A DNA stretch of 64,000 bases from Cycas panzhihuaensis (GCA_023213395.1 CM041465.1:138639741-138703740); one strand, 5' to 3'; positions 1-11,556 are shown, counted from the first letter of the stretch. Translations and numbers: made by a program. Notes: a model not told the origin generated them from the sequence alone.

Positions 1-1000
1 TGATTTTTTAAGTCCTCATCCAGCAATAGAGAGGAGGAGGACAATTTATTTGTAATTTAGAGGGGCTATTTTTGAATCAAGACCCTGTTGGTGTTAACAT
101 CTTAGTAGCATTTAGAAGTTGGGATTAGAGAAGCAATCCCATCTAAAAGAACACAAGATGTAAGGACTTATACAAATGCCTAGTCCAACTAGGATGTGTT
201 GAGGCACCCCTTATTTTTATAAGGAATGTTTATAGTTTTTGTTTGTAGTTCACCTTGAGGTGATTTGGAAAACTTCAACTTGAGACAGAAAACTTATTAG
301 TGACCAAGTACCCTTGTTTGCTTCAAGGCTTCTACAATTATTAGGCTATGAAGCATGGAAATATTAACACTCTAATTTATCCCTTGAAAGACATAACCAA
401 TTTATAATAGGTTGTTTGGGATACAAACATCGTTGTGAAAGGATTAACTTCCACTGAGATGAAGTTAGGAGGTATTGACAGAGTGAAGAACAACACTTGT
501 TCCATCTATCTTCACCTTAATTCCTACCATCATATAAGCTATTGCTATTGAAATCGACAGATCTTGATAGAATTTGAAGAAGGTAATACACAGGAGCACT
601 CATACGAGCAAGTAATACGTAGATAGGTTACATACAAGCAAATATCACTACAATTATGTTTTTTCTTTAAATCTAGATCTAGGTATAACCAGGTGTGACT
701 AGATCTATTTCTAGGTATAACCAAGTATGACCATACCTATTTCTAGGTGTAACCTGGTGTGGCCAAATATGTTTCTAGGTGTGACTAGATATTATTTTTT
801 GATCGATTCAGCGACTTTTACATTTTTTAATTACCTACCATTCGTTATGAAATTCATGAAATTAGGCAATGTAACCATTCATTTTGATCTTTATAGTGTT
901 CTACCCTCAAACACAGTACCAAACGACTATTTCAAAGCTCTAACAAAAAGAAATTTCTCTTTATATCTAATTTTAATTATTCTATTTTTTTCAAACCTAC
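1..1000. other. Non-coding AT-rich flank
   Basis: I see no gene in this stretch. The open frames are short, AT-rich and show no recognisable domain. The only structure I can support is a 32-bp tandem repeat (separate entry). The right edge abuts the LTR of the first gypsy element, and its last five bases (CCTAC, 996-1000) nearly match the five bases after that element (CCTAA, 4752-4756), as expected for a target-site duplication. Confidence 0.6.
679..795. repeat. 32-bp tandem repeat, about 3.5 copies
   Basis: The motif CTAGGTATAACC or its variant CTAGGTGTAACC/CTAGGTGTGAC begins at 679, 711, 743 and 775, which is exactly 32 bases apart each time. The units differ by several substitutions, so the array is not recent. 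No function is visible. Confidence 0.85.
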
Positions 1001-1245
1001 TATTATGAGCCTCCTTAAAAGGTTAATTAACTATATTATTGACGAATAGGTATTATTGAAAGGATGCAACCTTTAAGCAAAAGGGCCTATTATACATATA
1101 AATACAACTTCCAATGTATTATAAACCATCACTTATGTTTTGATAATCAATCAATCAGTCTTGTGACTATTCAATCTTACAAGTGCTCTTGTGCATTTGA
1201 AATATTTTGGGCTTCCTCCTCAAGTTACGAAGTAGGCCTGTAACT
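1001..1245 (+). repeat. 5' LTR of the gag-protease element
   Basis: Near-identical to 4507-4751, same length. The first two bases are TA instead of TG and the last is T instead of A. It holds a TATA-like box and is followed two bases later by the primer-binding site. Confidence 0.9.
1097..1104 (+). promoter_or_regulatory. Probable LTR TATA box
   Basis: TATAAATA lies in the LTR at about position 97 of 245, with an identical copy in the 3' LTR at 4603-4610. Conservation in both LTRs and placement fit a Pol II core promoter for the element. This is inference from position and motif only. Confidence 0.55.
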
Positions 1246-1247
1246 AG

Positions 1248-1259
1248 TGGTATGAGAGT
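1248..1259 (+). other. Primer-binding site (initiator tRNA-Met type)
   Basis: TGGTATGAGAGT directly follows the 5' LTR. It differs little from TGGTATCAGAGC, the usual complement of the 3' end of plant initiator tRNA-Met used to prime minus-strand synthesis. Confidence 0.8.
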
Positions 1260-2627
1260 AAGCACGATCTCTAAAAAAATCAGATTCATTGTTTGACGTG
1301 AATTGATTCTAAAATTAATTTGTTATTTTCATTTTTAGTGTGTAAGGCATATTCATTGTCTCTGAATAAATATGTAAAAGCATCTTAAGGCATTTATGTT
1401 TGCATTCACATGAAAATGCCTCTATCTCTTGTTCCATGGTGACTACTGCTGCTGCATCTTGGTATGTGCATTTCGTGTATCTTAGACTACTGCATCACCA
1501 TCACTTTCCCTGTTCCAAGCATTCTCAGTACGTTCTTGTCAATTCATCGTCTTTCCATTCTCATATCTTCCATTCCTCTTCTGCCATCGTCTAGTCTACC
1601 ATTTACTTCTTCTCAGCCATTAATAGTGCTACTACTATTATTGTCATCTTCTGGAGTCTGTGTATCTTCACTGTTAAATCTATTTCTAAATTTTCCTTGG
1701 ACATCAGCTTCTAGCGAATCACATCTCTCAGAATCTATGTGCCAGCATTTGACATCATTAATCTCACTTTCGCCATCATCGTCTTCATTATTAACGTCTC
1801 CACTATCATCAACATTCCATCTGTTTATTCTTGTCTCATTCCAGTCTGTCCCTGTTTCATCCTTTTGTTCCGTCTCTGCCTATTCATTGTGTCTTGTATT
1901 AAGTATATAAAATCCACCAATATATTGGCATACAATATAAACATCACCCTTAGTTATATTATATATTAAGTTTACCATGTAAATTTATAATACCTTTGTT
2001 ATATCATATATATACATATATACACACGTAAAAACAACCTTGACTTTAATAAGAGTCCATTCTAATATTGAAGTGGCACGCTTCTATTGCATTAATCTTT
2101 CACTAACACATTTGTTATCTTATTAATTATTTCATAATATTGTGACAACATCTCATTAAGGTTACACTTTATTATCTAGATATAATATATATTCATCCTT
2201 GTATTCACTCTATTAAATACATATATAAGTTACTTGACTATTCTTTGTCATATCAATAATTTTTAAGGTTCTCTTCCATATCCATAATCTTTGATTATCA
2301 CAATATTTATTAGACAGTATTTTTAATCTTACATTGAACATTTAAGTTTTATCTTATTCTAAGTCACATTACCCCCTTGGATATTGAATAGTTGACCAAT
2401 CTTGCCTTCTGTATATGAGTGTGACCAACTTGAGATACCTTAAGTGGTGTCAAGTGAAGAACAAAATATTATATTAGGATATTAAAGTTTCATTCAATAC
2501 TTGAGATTAATACATCAATAAAAGAAGTCAAAGAGGTTAACAAGAGAAGCATACACTATCTACTTTCTCTGACAACCTAATCACGATAGTCAATCAGTGG
2601 AGTCGTACTTATACAATTATTAAGATA
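1260..2627 (+). other. Untranslated leader of the gag-protease element
   Basis: About 1.4 kb between the primer-binding site and the gag frame. It has short serine-rich open frames (for example 1464-1910) but no recognised domain and no similarity I can see to gag. I read it as the element's 5' leader. Confidence 0.5.
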
Positions 2628-4370
2628 ATGAATACTGAAGATATGACAAACAATACAATCCAAAAGGATATCGTCGAATCAATCACTCAAGCATTCTATG
2701 AAGCAGTCCAGACATCAAATGCTCTCTTAAATCATGCATTACACCAGATGTTGGATAAATTAATAATCATAACAACGAGGGGGGAGGAAGATATGATCCT
2801 TCCTAATTCTGAGGACGAAACCATAAGTCGACAGTCTCATATCAGAAATCAGACTGTTAAAAAATATTCTGGTCTTCAGATGACTCCAATTAATACTGAG
2901 AATGAAGCTATTAGAAAATACCTTAATGAGTATTACAACCTAACTCTTAAAGAATAGAAGATAATGGGCTTTCAAGTATATTTCAATTGCTTACAAAATA
3001 TCCAAACACAGAAAAAGAAAAAGTTGGAAAAAATTGCTATACAACGTTTTAATATAGAGAAAAAATTGCATGAGCTGAGAGTGTGGATCTAGCAAATGGA
3101 AAACTACTTTTGCTTAGTGGAGATTGAGCCAGCAGAGCAAGTTTTGTTAGCCAACCTACACGTGGATGGAATATCATGCGAATGGTGGCAGTGTCTCGAA
3201 CGAACTTCTTTTCGAGATCAACTACCAACCTAGAAATGATTCGTGCATTTATTCATTGAGCAATTTAAAACTGTATCTAATCGCAATTATTATTATGAGT
3301 TACGAAAATTAAAGCAAACTAGTTCTGTAGAATAATACAGTGCAGCATTCATGAGGCTAATCTATGTGTTAGAAGATATTCTGACTAATCAACTTATCTA
3401 GTTATATATAGATGGTCTGATAACAGAGATCCAAGATGATGTTAAAATTCAAGAACCAAAAGAGCTTAACAAGGCATTACAGTTAGTCAAAATACATGAA
3501 GATAAATACAATGCCTTAACGTAAAACAGACACAGATCTTTATATTCCTCCACCTGGTCGACATAATCCCTTATTAAGTGTTCAGCATAAATAATTATCA
3601 ATCAATTTGAATCAACCTTCTAAACCAATCATTCAGAAAACAAAAACTGAACAAGAAGAGCTAAGAAGAAGGATCATGTGCTTCAGATGTGAGGAGAAGT
3701 GGGAACCTAGGCATAGATATCAAAAGAACTAATTATATGTAATTAGATTACTGCCAGATGACAATATTGATGAAGAAGAACAAGGATCAGAAAATAATCA
3801 AGGAAATTATTATCATGCAGAACATCAAGAGAGCCACAGTAATCTTGAGGTTGACTATTTGCCAATGTCACTATCATTTATGAGCAGTTTCAATCAAACG
3901 AATACCTTAAAATGACAGGGAACTATCAAAAATCAAGTTGTAATAATCTTGATAGATTCAGGTACCACACATGATTTTATTGATCAAAATTGTGCACAAC
4001 AACTAAGGTTATTCCTATTAAGGACTCCCCATTACCATGTCATTGTTGGAGGAAGATAGGTAATCTATGGGCAAGGTATAATGAAGAACCTTAACCTCAC
4101 ATTAAATAATGTCAGCATTATAGAAGATTTCTACATCCTCGATGTCAAAGGTGTAGATATTGTATTGGGAAATCAATGGCTTAGTACACTAAGAACCTTT
4201 GAAATGAATATTGATGAATAATTTATGTGATTTAAGAACGAACGAAGAATCATCACATTATCAGGAAAAGGATTGAACAAAACTAAAGTCATACCATGCA
4301 AGGATCAAAGTGAAGAAGTCAAGAAGCAACCACAAACATTCCAAAAATATAGCTGAGGTTTTCAACTAGA
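2628..4370 (+). pseudogene. Broken gypsy gag-protease polyprotein
   Basis: The frame starting with MNTEDMTNNTIQKD stays in register from 2628 to about 3523 but is cut by stops at 2955, 3090, 3231, 3237, 3333, 3399 and 3522. Around these stops the gag core is plain: MENYF, then a DGISCEWW stretch, then YYYELRKLKQTSSVE and a DGLITEIQ segment, as in the retrotransposon gag family (capsid). A frame change follows. A zinc knuckle begins CFRCEEKW at about 3679, with its last cysteine apparently replaced by tyrosine. The retropepsin is at about 3940-4200, with the catalytic triad IDSGTTHDFID and the later VLGNQWLSTL segment typical of gypsy proteases. No RT follows. It is not functional as it stands. 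Confidence 0.85.
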
Positions 4371-4493
4371 AGAATTTTCCAATAAATACTTGTAACATCT
4401 GTCTAATCACCTAATGGATTCTACTACAATGAAGGACAACGTACGTTAAAGGGACTGCAATCGTTCGACTATGTTTCATAGGCGAAACATCTT

Positions 4494-4505
4494 AAGGGGG
4501 AGGAA
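4494..4505 (+). other. Polypurine tract of the gag-protease element
   Basis: AAGGGGGAGGAA lies just before the 3' LTR, the expected place for the plus-strand primer. Confidence 0.85.
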
Positions 4506-4506
4506 T

Positions 4507-4751
4507 TGTTATGAGCCTCCTTAAAAGGTTAATTAACTATATTATTGCCGCATGGGTATTATTGAAAGGATGCAACCTTTAAACGAAAGGGCCTATTATA
4601 CATATAAATACAACTTCCAATGTATTGTAAACCATCACTTATATTTTTATAATCAATCAATTGGTCTTGTGACTATTTAATCTTACAAGTGCTCTTGTGT
4701 ATTCGAAATATTTTGGGCTTCCTCCTCAAGTTACAAAGTAGGTTCGTAACA
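4507..4751 (+). repeat. 3' LTR of the gag-protease element
   Basis: 245 bp, starts TG and ends CA, near-identical to 1001-1245. Its TATA-like box is at 4603-4610. Confidence 0.9.
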
Positions 4752-5529
4752 CCTAACATTTAATTTTTTATTTTATATAGTTTATAAACTTTAGGTTATA
4801 TACTTTAAGATATTTAGAGAATATTCTTTTTTTTAATATTTAACCCTAACCTAAAGTTTCATCTTTTAATCATTTTCTAGCTTGTTCTTAATCATGTTAA
4901 GCTCATTTTAAAATATATTTTAAGTAGTTTTTTAATTTTTATGGGACCTTTTTTATTTTTGACATATTTCTATTTAAAAATAGATTTTTTTTAATAATTA
5001 TATAATCTTAAACTATTTATAAACTTGAAAGATTAAACATGATAACTTCTAATTAAACCACCTTTATTATTAGTCTTGAAAAGGGAATAATTAGAACCCT
5101 TGAAGTTACCACTCCCACACGTACTATTATGATTTCCCAAACTCTATAGACTATAAGGGAAGGTAATAGTTATTAAATGTATTAAGTGGTAGGCTAAAGT
5201 GTTTTACATAAACCTTGGAGTTTGAAGACCAAGCTAAACACAAAGAGGGTGAGTACCTTACTTATAAGTATGCCCTTAGACGAGGATATGTTATTCAGAC
5301 TATAAATCTGACACAGGTGGTTCAACGATGTTAGAGGAGCGATAGAACCTTCAATAGCGCATATGTACCTTTAAGTATATAAGGTCTCTGAGTTGCTACT
5401 AATGAGTAGGTATGCTATCAGTTAGAACTGTCTCAATTAGGAATGGAGACATAGAGACTATAGCTATTAGATTAGCATACCATTTCATGTAAATAGGATA
5501 CATATCTTAGAAAAAAGGGCACTTCAAAT
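4752..5529. other. AT-rich stretch without a gene
   Basis: I see no coding region and no clear repeat here. It lies between the 3' LTR of the first gypsy element and a copia fragment and may hold that fragment's lost leader or LTR, but nothing in the sequence confirms this. Confidence 0.45.
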
Positions 5530-6790
5530 AGTTGTAACTAATACAATTAAATTATCTAGCAATGATAATTTTTTAGCTTGGAAAAAACAAGTCAAGAATA
5601 TACTGATAATAAATAAACTATGGGTTTATGTTTCTAGTCAAATTCCTATGCCTAAATAAACTTGAGATCATAATGGTCTTGATGTTGTCATTCCTACTAA
5701 TCTTGATACTTTACCTACATTTATATAATTTGATGAAGTTGCTTTTCATTCTTACACTTGTCATGTGAAGATAGTGTTGACCAAAATATTGAAGTTACCC
5801 CCACTTTTGCTAATGCTTAGAATATAATATGTGCATTATACGAGAGGAAGTACAATGCAAGAGCTATCATGCTCAAATCTCAACTTTATTCTACACCATT
5901 TGTAAGAACTATTGCAGCCTATTTGACTCAAATCAAATCAATCCAAAACTAGTTGAGTGTCAGCCACCAAATGGCATTCATCATATATCTTATATAGTCA
6001 ATGTTTTACCAACAAGATATAACTCCCTCATATCTAACATATTTCATACTAATCGCTTGGACACACTTGATTTCAACACCTTTAAAGGTCTTATGCTTTA
6101 AGAGGAATGCATTTTAAATAAACTAGGAGATTTGGGTGCCTCCTCTTTAACTCCAAAGACAACAAGATCCACATCTAACTCAACAGTTCAATTCAATAAA
6201 TTTGAATCAACATCCATACTGGCAATATCAGTAACAACTATAATATACGTAGGTCGTTTGTCACTATTATGGCAAACCTATCATATTACACTTGATTATA
6301 AGAAAAATGAAGTTGACCTTCAACAACAGCATTAAAATTATGCTCCCATGTGGGGTAATCAAAATTGTTGATGTGGTAAATATTAAGGACCATTAAGGCA
6401 AGACCAAAATGACTATCAAGGACTAAGGAAATAAAACTAAAATGCCCCTTCATGGAAATCAACAAAATAGAAATTACAACTCGAGATGAAATCAAGATCA
6501 AGGTGGCCACATGGTTGATCCATAAAACCTTTTCTTTTACTACATCAACAACACATCATTCTAATAAATCTTAGTTGATAGATTTGGGAGCATCTTATCA
6601 TATGATAGGTTTTGAAGAATTGTTTATAGATACAAGGCCAGGATAGGACTAATCAGTTACATTTGGTGATGATGTCATTTTAGAGATTGCCAAGATTAGC
6701 AATGCTCCCATATCTTTCAAGAATTCTAATATTCAATATCACCTCAATAATGCCTTTTATGAGGCATAATTGCTAATGTCTTTTGCTTGA
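5530..6790 (+). pseudogene. Decayed Ty1/copia gag-protease fragment
   Basis: Near 5540-5650 the reading TIKLSSNDNFLAWKKQVKN, then INKLWVYV, is the N-terminal gag signature of copia elements (binding to a short 'L...NF..W' block). Further gag-like pieces run to about 6110 (NVLPTRYNSLISNIF). At about 6570-6740 a copia protease is recognisable: LIDLGASYHMIG where family members have D-S-G-A-S, followed by the VTFGDD segment. The serine of the active-site triad is replaced by leucine. The frames carry many stops and shifts, and integrase, RT and LTRs are missing. The fragment ends near 6800, against a gypsy RT in the opposite orientation. Confidence 0.75.
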
Positions 6791-6889
6791 TTCAAGTTTG
6801 TTTCTTGTTGGTGAATGCTATTAGATGATTAATATTTTTCTCACTACGATGAGCCAACATACATGCAATTGCAAGGCAATGGTAGGGAC

Positions 6890-7140
6890 ATGGAATATTT
6901 ATTCCAATAAAGAAATCTCAAAATTATTATTGTTGCAACTACTCTTTTAAAGGTTTTGAATATTTTTTGTTGCTCTATTTCCCACTCTCAATCAATATCA
7001 TTTTTTAATAGTTCTTTTAGAGGTCTAAGAATAAAAGCATAACCTTTGATAAATCCTAAGTAAGATTCCATCAATTTTAAAAATGCTTCCAATGATTTCC
7101 TTATGATGGGGACAGGAAAGTTTAAAATTGTCAATATATA

Positions 7141-7186
<46 letters not shown>

Positions 7187-7860
7187 GACCTTAATAGGAT
7201 TAGCTAGTGAGACTTCATTGCTAATAATATGCCCTAGTAAGTTTTCAAATAGTGACATGAAAGTACATTTCTCTAGGTTGAAACATAATTAATTTTCTTA
7301 AAATTTATAACAATTCTCAAAGATTTTCTAGATAATTCTTAACTATTCTACATAGTGTCTAATCATTGAAGAATGTTGATACCTTTTCACCAATCATTTT
7401 CTAAAAGATGTTAAGGACTATCTTTTGGAAACAAGCAAGGGCATTTAGTAACCTAAATGTCATTACTCTGTATGTTTAAGTACCTGATTCAATTACGAAT
7501 ATACTTTTTGCTTGTTCTTCTAGTGCAATTTGCACTTGATTATAACTACTAAATTTATCCATAAAGAAGTATATTTCATTACCTCCCACCATATCTAATA
7601 CATTCTTTGTGAAAAGGATGGGGAATAGATTCTTTTTAGTTACTTTATTAAGTTGCTAATAATTAACACAAACCTAATTTTTTTTGTTCTTTTTTGAAAC
7701 TGCTACCATTAGGCTGACCTAGTCACTATCCTCAATTTCATAGATATACATAACTTCTAATATTTTATCAATCTTGACTTTTACTTTTTCTTTATATCTT
7801 AGGTTTATACAATAAGGTCTCTACTTAATTAGTTTAGCAACTTCCATAATATCTATGTAG
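6890..7860 (-). pseudogene. Gypsy reverse transcriptase remnant
   Basis: Translating the minus strand from about 7860 gives RPYCINLRYKEKVKVKIDKI, then VSLMVAVSKKNKK, then MTFRLLNALACFQKIV, which corresponds to the MPFGL.NAP.TFQ block of gypsy RT. A thumb-like GFIKGYAFILRPLKELLKND segment closes it near 6900-7080. The YVDD/FMDD catalytic box is not intact (a degenerate VSTFFND reading occurs there). A long AT microsatellite (7134-7183) sits inside the domain. Stops and frame changes are common. The order of blocks leaves little doubt about identity; lineage within gypsy is not resolved. Confidence 0.8.
7134..7183. repeat. (AT)n microsatellite
   Basis: About 50 bases of nearly perfect AT dinucleotides, with one C at 7142, lying inside the RT remnant. 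Confidence 0.95.
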
Positions 7861-8022
7861 TGCATCCCTATTTCAAGAGGAATACCCTTGAGGTCTTTTG
7901 AATTCTTCAAATAACACTTGGACTTGAGCTACCATTTGCTCATCTCGATAATTTCCAATTGTTATGTTCCTTCGGTTTTCTTCATCCCTCATATTTAGTG
8001 TTTTGGATTTTCAATCTTTAAA

Positions 8023-8346
8023 CTACACCTTCTTTACTTCATCTATTTTATATGTTGGTGTATCTTCTATTTCTTGGTTTTCATAGGTTATTTCTAAATA
8101 TCCAAGAGTGAAGTCATGAACTTCTTTTTTCACTTCCTTATTATGTGTCATTAGATCATCTTTTCGTTTAGTTGTTATTATTGATAATATCTTATGGTTT
8201 TGTGGTTCCATCTCTATACTTAAGTCTTTTATATATCTTACAATTTTGTTAATAGTTCCATTAAAAGATTTATATGAGAAGGTTTTTGGAAATAAAGTTT
8301 TTAACTCATCCCAAGAGGCTTCCCTAATGTGTTCATTTCCTAACAT
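8023..8346 (-). pseudogene. Gypsy pol linker frame between protease and RT
   Basis: An open frame of 107 codons (starts MLGNEHIREASWDELK) upstream of the RT on the minus strand. It continues, after a stop, into sequence with EEFKRPQGYSS and then the RT start. Such weakly conserved spacers separate protease from RT in gypsy pol. I recognise no enzyme domain in it. Confidence 0.5.
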
Positions 8347-8759
8347 CTAATTCTATCTTATTTATTCTAATGTATGATAAAACAAAGTTGTCTAATTTTT
8401 CTTGGGTATGCTTTATGATTTAAAAAAATTACTACACTTTTGAATATGGCTTTTTGGGCAATTACCTACTCGAAAAGTAAGCATGTTTAAGAATGTTGGT
8501 TAAAGCATAGTCATAATGCATGTTGCAAAGTCAATTAATTTTGTGATATATTTTAATGGGCTATGTATCACCACTAAGCAAGACCTTGTAAAGTTGTTAT
8601 AAAATTAATCCCCTAATGATCTCATCCCAAGACTTGATACTTCACCCAATATTCCATATACATTGGATGAGGTGGTTTATTTCATACTTCTTTGTTCTGA
8701 GAAACTAAGATGACATCTCCAATAGTAGCATAGCCTGAATTTGCATTATTACCAAGTGT

Positions 8760-9040
8760 TTTAACCCTACAACTGTAGGGTAGGGTTATAGGGCTACCAC
8801 ACTTCTTGGATCTAGCCCTAAGGGAGGATTGGAGGGCACTAAGGCTAAGGGTCTTAGTGGGAGGTTTGGGGATATTAGGGTTAGAAGCCCTAGGGGAGTG
8901 TAAGAGGGATTAGGACGAAAAGGGGTTTTCCCTTACACCTAATTCAAGGGAAAGTGGAGGGTTGGGGATTGGGATGGAGTTATCATTGGTTCCATCCTTG
9001 TGAGGGGAAATAGGGTTTTGGGTAGGGTTAGACATAGGAT
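8760..9040. repeat. TAGGG-rich spacer in the minus-strand gypsy element
   Basis: Roughly a dozen TAGGG, TAAGGG or CCCTA words occur within 280 bases on the plus strand, in a locally GC-richer patch. The spacing is irregular, so this is not a telomere-type array. It lies between the protease and RT remnants and encodes nothing recognisable. Confidence 0.4.
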
Positions 9041-9210
9041 TAGAAAATACATTATTGTTCTTAATTAAATTATCCCTTTATTCATGCATTTAATTTTCCT
9101 ATTCTAGTATGATTTCCAAATTCATGCTTAGAGAATTTCCTTCATGCATCAATGAATGAATGAAATTCAGAAATAATGAATGAATTTCCAAATTGTTTAC
9201 TTAGTAATCT

Positions 9211-9540
9211 TTACTTTTGTGAACAATTTGTTGCATATAACCACAGTCTTCCTAGTAGGGTAGGATAAGAGAGCATTCCTTTTATTGTTTTCAACACTAT
9301 AAATTCCATGGATACTATGATTCCTATGTCTGTCACCTTTCCCAATGGTTTGATTTGGAGTTTGTTGGCTAATATAAGTGAATAATCCATAGGTTGCATG
9401 CTTGGGCTTCCTAGGTATCTCTAAGTCTAAACGAGCAATCGATTTATTGTTGCACCTCCTTCCACAATGATGTCATCAAATGTTTCTTCTAGAATGGTCA
9501 TTATTACTTTGGGATCCTCATCATAAGTTGGTAATATCTT
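9211..9540 (-). pseudogene. Gypsy protease remnant
   Basis: Minus-strand reading includes DIIVEGGATINRLLV, where gypsy proteases of this type have VDGGS.VN, then the frame MQPMDYSLILANKLQIKPLG and, further on, MLSYPTLLGRLWLY, matching the YP.LLGRPWL block near the protease C-terminus. The catalytic Asp is replaced by Glu. Only the C-terminal part (9399-9211) is an unbroken frame. Confidence 0.7.
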
Positions 9541-10299
9541 GTTGACATTTTACACTCCTCCCTTGAGAGTTTTTTACTTGGAGTAATCATAATTTGATCC
9601 AAAGTATTATTTGTGTTAATAGGATTGTCAACTATAATTGTTTCACTAGGTTTTCCATTAAGACAAGTATTTTTGGGATGTCTTCCATTGGTATATTTTG
9701 AAATAATTGATCACATTCAACAACTAGTGGTTGATTTATCATTGCAACATTTTTTAATTTATGCATTCCTCTCCTTTCATACATATTTTCATATTTGGTT
9801 TAGTTAATGATGGATTCTTAGCTTCCACATCTTTTGCAACTTACTCCAATTCTTATTTGGCTTTCATGAAATGATCAATCTGTATCTTGGGATTTAGATA
9901 ATCCACTTCAACTCCCTTTCCTTTCAATTAGAATCCACTCCTTATTTAGAGATTCAGAGATTTCGGTATATTTGGTACCACTAATGTTAGATTAACACTT
10001 CTCATATTGAATGGGTAATGAGTTAGCACATGGTTACATGGGCCACATTTAGGGTAGATATGTGTGCTATTATCCCCTGATTTCTCGTATGGACTATTTG
10101 ATCTCCAATGTTTGAATTCTAAACAAAATAAGCATCTCCTAGCTGGCCCTTTCCTTTTTGGTTTCCCATTCCTTTCTACTGTTATTTTTGTATTGTGTAC
10201 ATTAGTTTGAAGTCTTCTACTCTCCCTTGACCTCTACCTTGAGAATTCCTTCTATTAGGGTTGTTATAGCATTCTTTCATTATATGGTATCTATATCGT

Positions 10300-11556
10300 A
10301 TATGTGACACCATGTTTGCTCCTTTTTGGCATTCCTTGGGTTATGGAAACAATCTTTAGTCATATGATTATCTGTGTCACAAACGTGATAATATTTCTTA
10401 TCTTATGTAGATTTATTCTTGGGGTTTAATTCCTTAGTGTGATTTCTTCCCCACAAATGTAACACCATCTTAGATAAAATGCTTGTGTTGTTCATCTACT
10501 ATTGCTTGGATACATATGCATGAAATCCTTTTTCTTTTCTTTTAATTTCAACCTTGCATCTTCCTCCCTTAAATTTTCAATTTTTGAGGATTCTTCTTTT
10601 GCTATTGCTTTACATGCTCTCACTTCTTAATTCTTTAATTTCATCATGCAACAGTGTTAAAACATTCTCGAGAGTGCCAAAATCTTATGCATCTAACTAT
10701 CCTTGGTTTTTGTTTCAGGTTATTTCTCAATGATTGTTGCAACCTATTTATGAAATAACTCTTTAATAGAAAGTTTGGTAACTTGTTTTTACTGATGATA
10801 TTAGTTGTCATTTTTAACATTCGACTAGAGTAATCTAATATTGATTCTCCTGGCCATTGTTTTAGGTTTCCTAATGCTTCGACCATAGCCTCATTGCCTC
10901 TCAACTTCTAGAATCTTTCCTTAAAACTTCATAAATATCTTGCAAACTTTTATTGTTTCCATTTATCTCCTTATATTATACTAGTGGAACTCCTGTTAGT
11001 GTACTTGTGAATCTTCCCTTGATATTTTTTAAATTTATAATAGTCTTAGAAGGATGCATATGCTCTTTTGCATATGTGGATCCATCAAACTTTAATTGGT
11101 TGAATGCACTCTGAATATCTTAAGGATGCCATATTGGGAGGTGTTTATGGTGTCAGTACTTTCATCTTTTCCTTTTCAAAGTTTGGTGACAACCTTCCTT
11201 CTGGTGTTGTCTCTTCTTTCTCCCTAAACAATGGCTTAATACTAAGGGTCTTTATATACATTACATTCCTAGTATTTGTATTGTCGATAGTGTCCTGATT
11301 ATAAATGCCCCTTCTCTAGATTCTCGTGGTGTATCAAATAATTTTCTTGTGAGATAATTTTCCTAATTTGCCATAGGGCCTTCCTCTACCTTATCTTCCT
11401 TACTTGTTATGCTCTTCAAGTTTCCTTTTTTGTTCCAATTCTTCCCCTACTATCAAAACTCCTTTTGAATCAAATATAATGGACATAGTTTCATCTACCA
11501 CAATGCTGTCTTCGCTTACAATTATTTGCGGTGTCGCTTCATTTGGAATGGACGTT
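10300..11556 (-). pseudogene. Gypsy gag remnant
   Basis: Minus-strand reading runs from an acidic N-terminal part (TSIPNEATPQIIVSEDS near 11540) through FDGSTYAKEHMHPSK and GRFTSTLTGVPLVWYKEI, the retrotransposon gag core with its conserved tryptophan, to an open frame at 10904-10644 with LGNLKQWPGESILDYSSRM. A knuckle-like VCDTDNHMTKDC lies at about 10400-10340. Stops and frame changes are frequent. The Tat-like element inserted in or just upstream of the N-terminal coding part. Confidence 0.7.

Larger units (their letters stand above)
1001..4751 (+). mobile_element. Ty3/gypsy LTR element carrying only gag and protease
   Basis: Two direct repeats of exactly 245 bp (1001-1245 and 4507-4751) bracket a primer-binding site, a gag frame, a CCHC-like knuckle, a retropepsin and a polypurine tract. 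Protease is followed within about 150 bases by non-coding sequence and the polypurine tract, so RT, RNase H and integrase are absent. This matches the class of non-autonomous elements called TR-GAG (terminal repeats with gag). The ends are TG...CA at the 3' LTR; the 5' LTR reads TA...CT through point changes. Flanks CCTAC and CCTAA match in four of five bases. Mobility would need enzymes from another gypsy element; which one is not known from the sequence. Confidence 0.85.
6890..11556 (-). mobile_element. Decayed Ty3/gypsy element (gag-protease-RT), minus strand
   Basis: Reading right to left, gag (about 11556-10300), protease (about 9540-9211), a linker frame (8346-8023) and RT (about 7860-6890) follow in gypsy order. 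The element is cut on its 5' side by the Tat-like element at 11557 and is missing RNase H, integrase and the 3' LTR beyond 6890. No LTR of its own was found. The body is riddled with stops, so this is one of the oldest layers in the window. Confidence 0.75.

Noticed and set aside
8760-9040. Possible interstitial telomere array
   Set aside because: TAGGG words are irregularly spaced and the plant TTTAGGG unit does not repeat in tandem.
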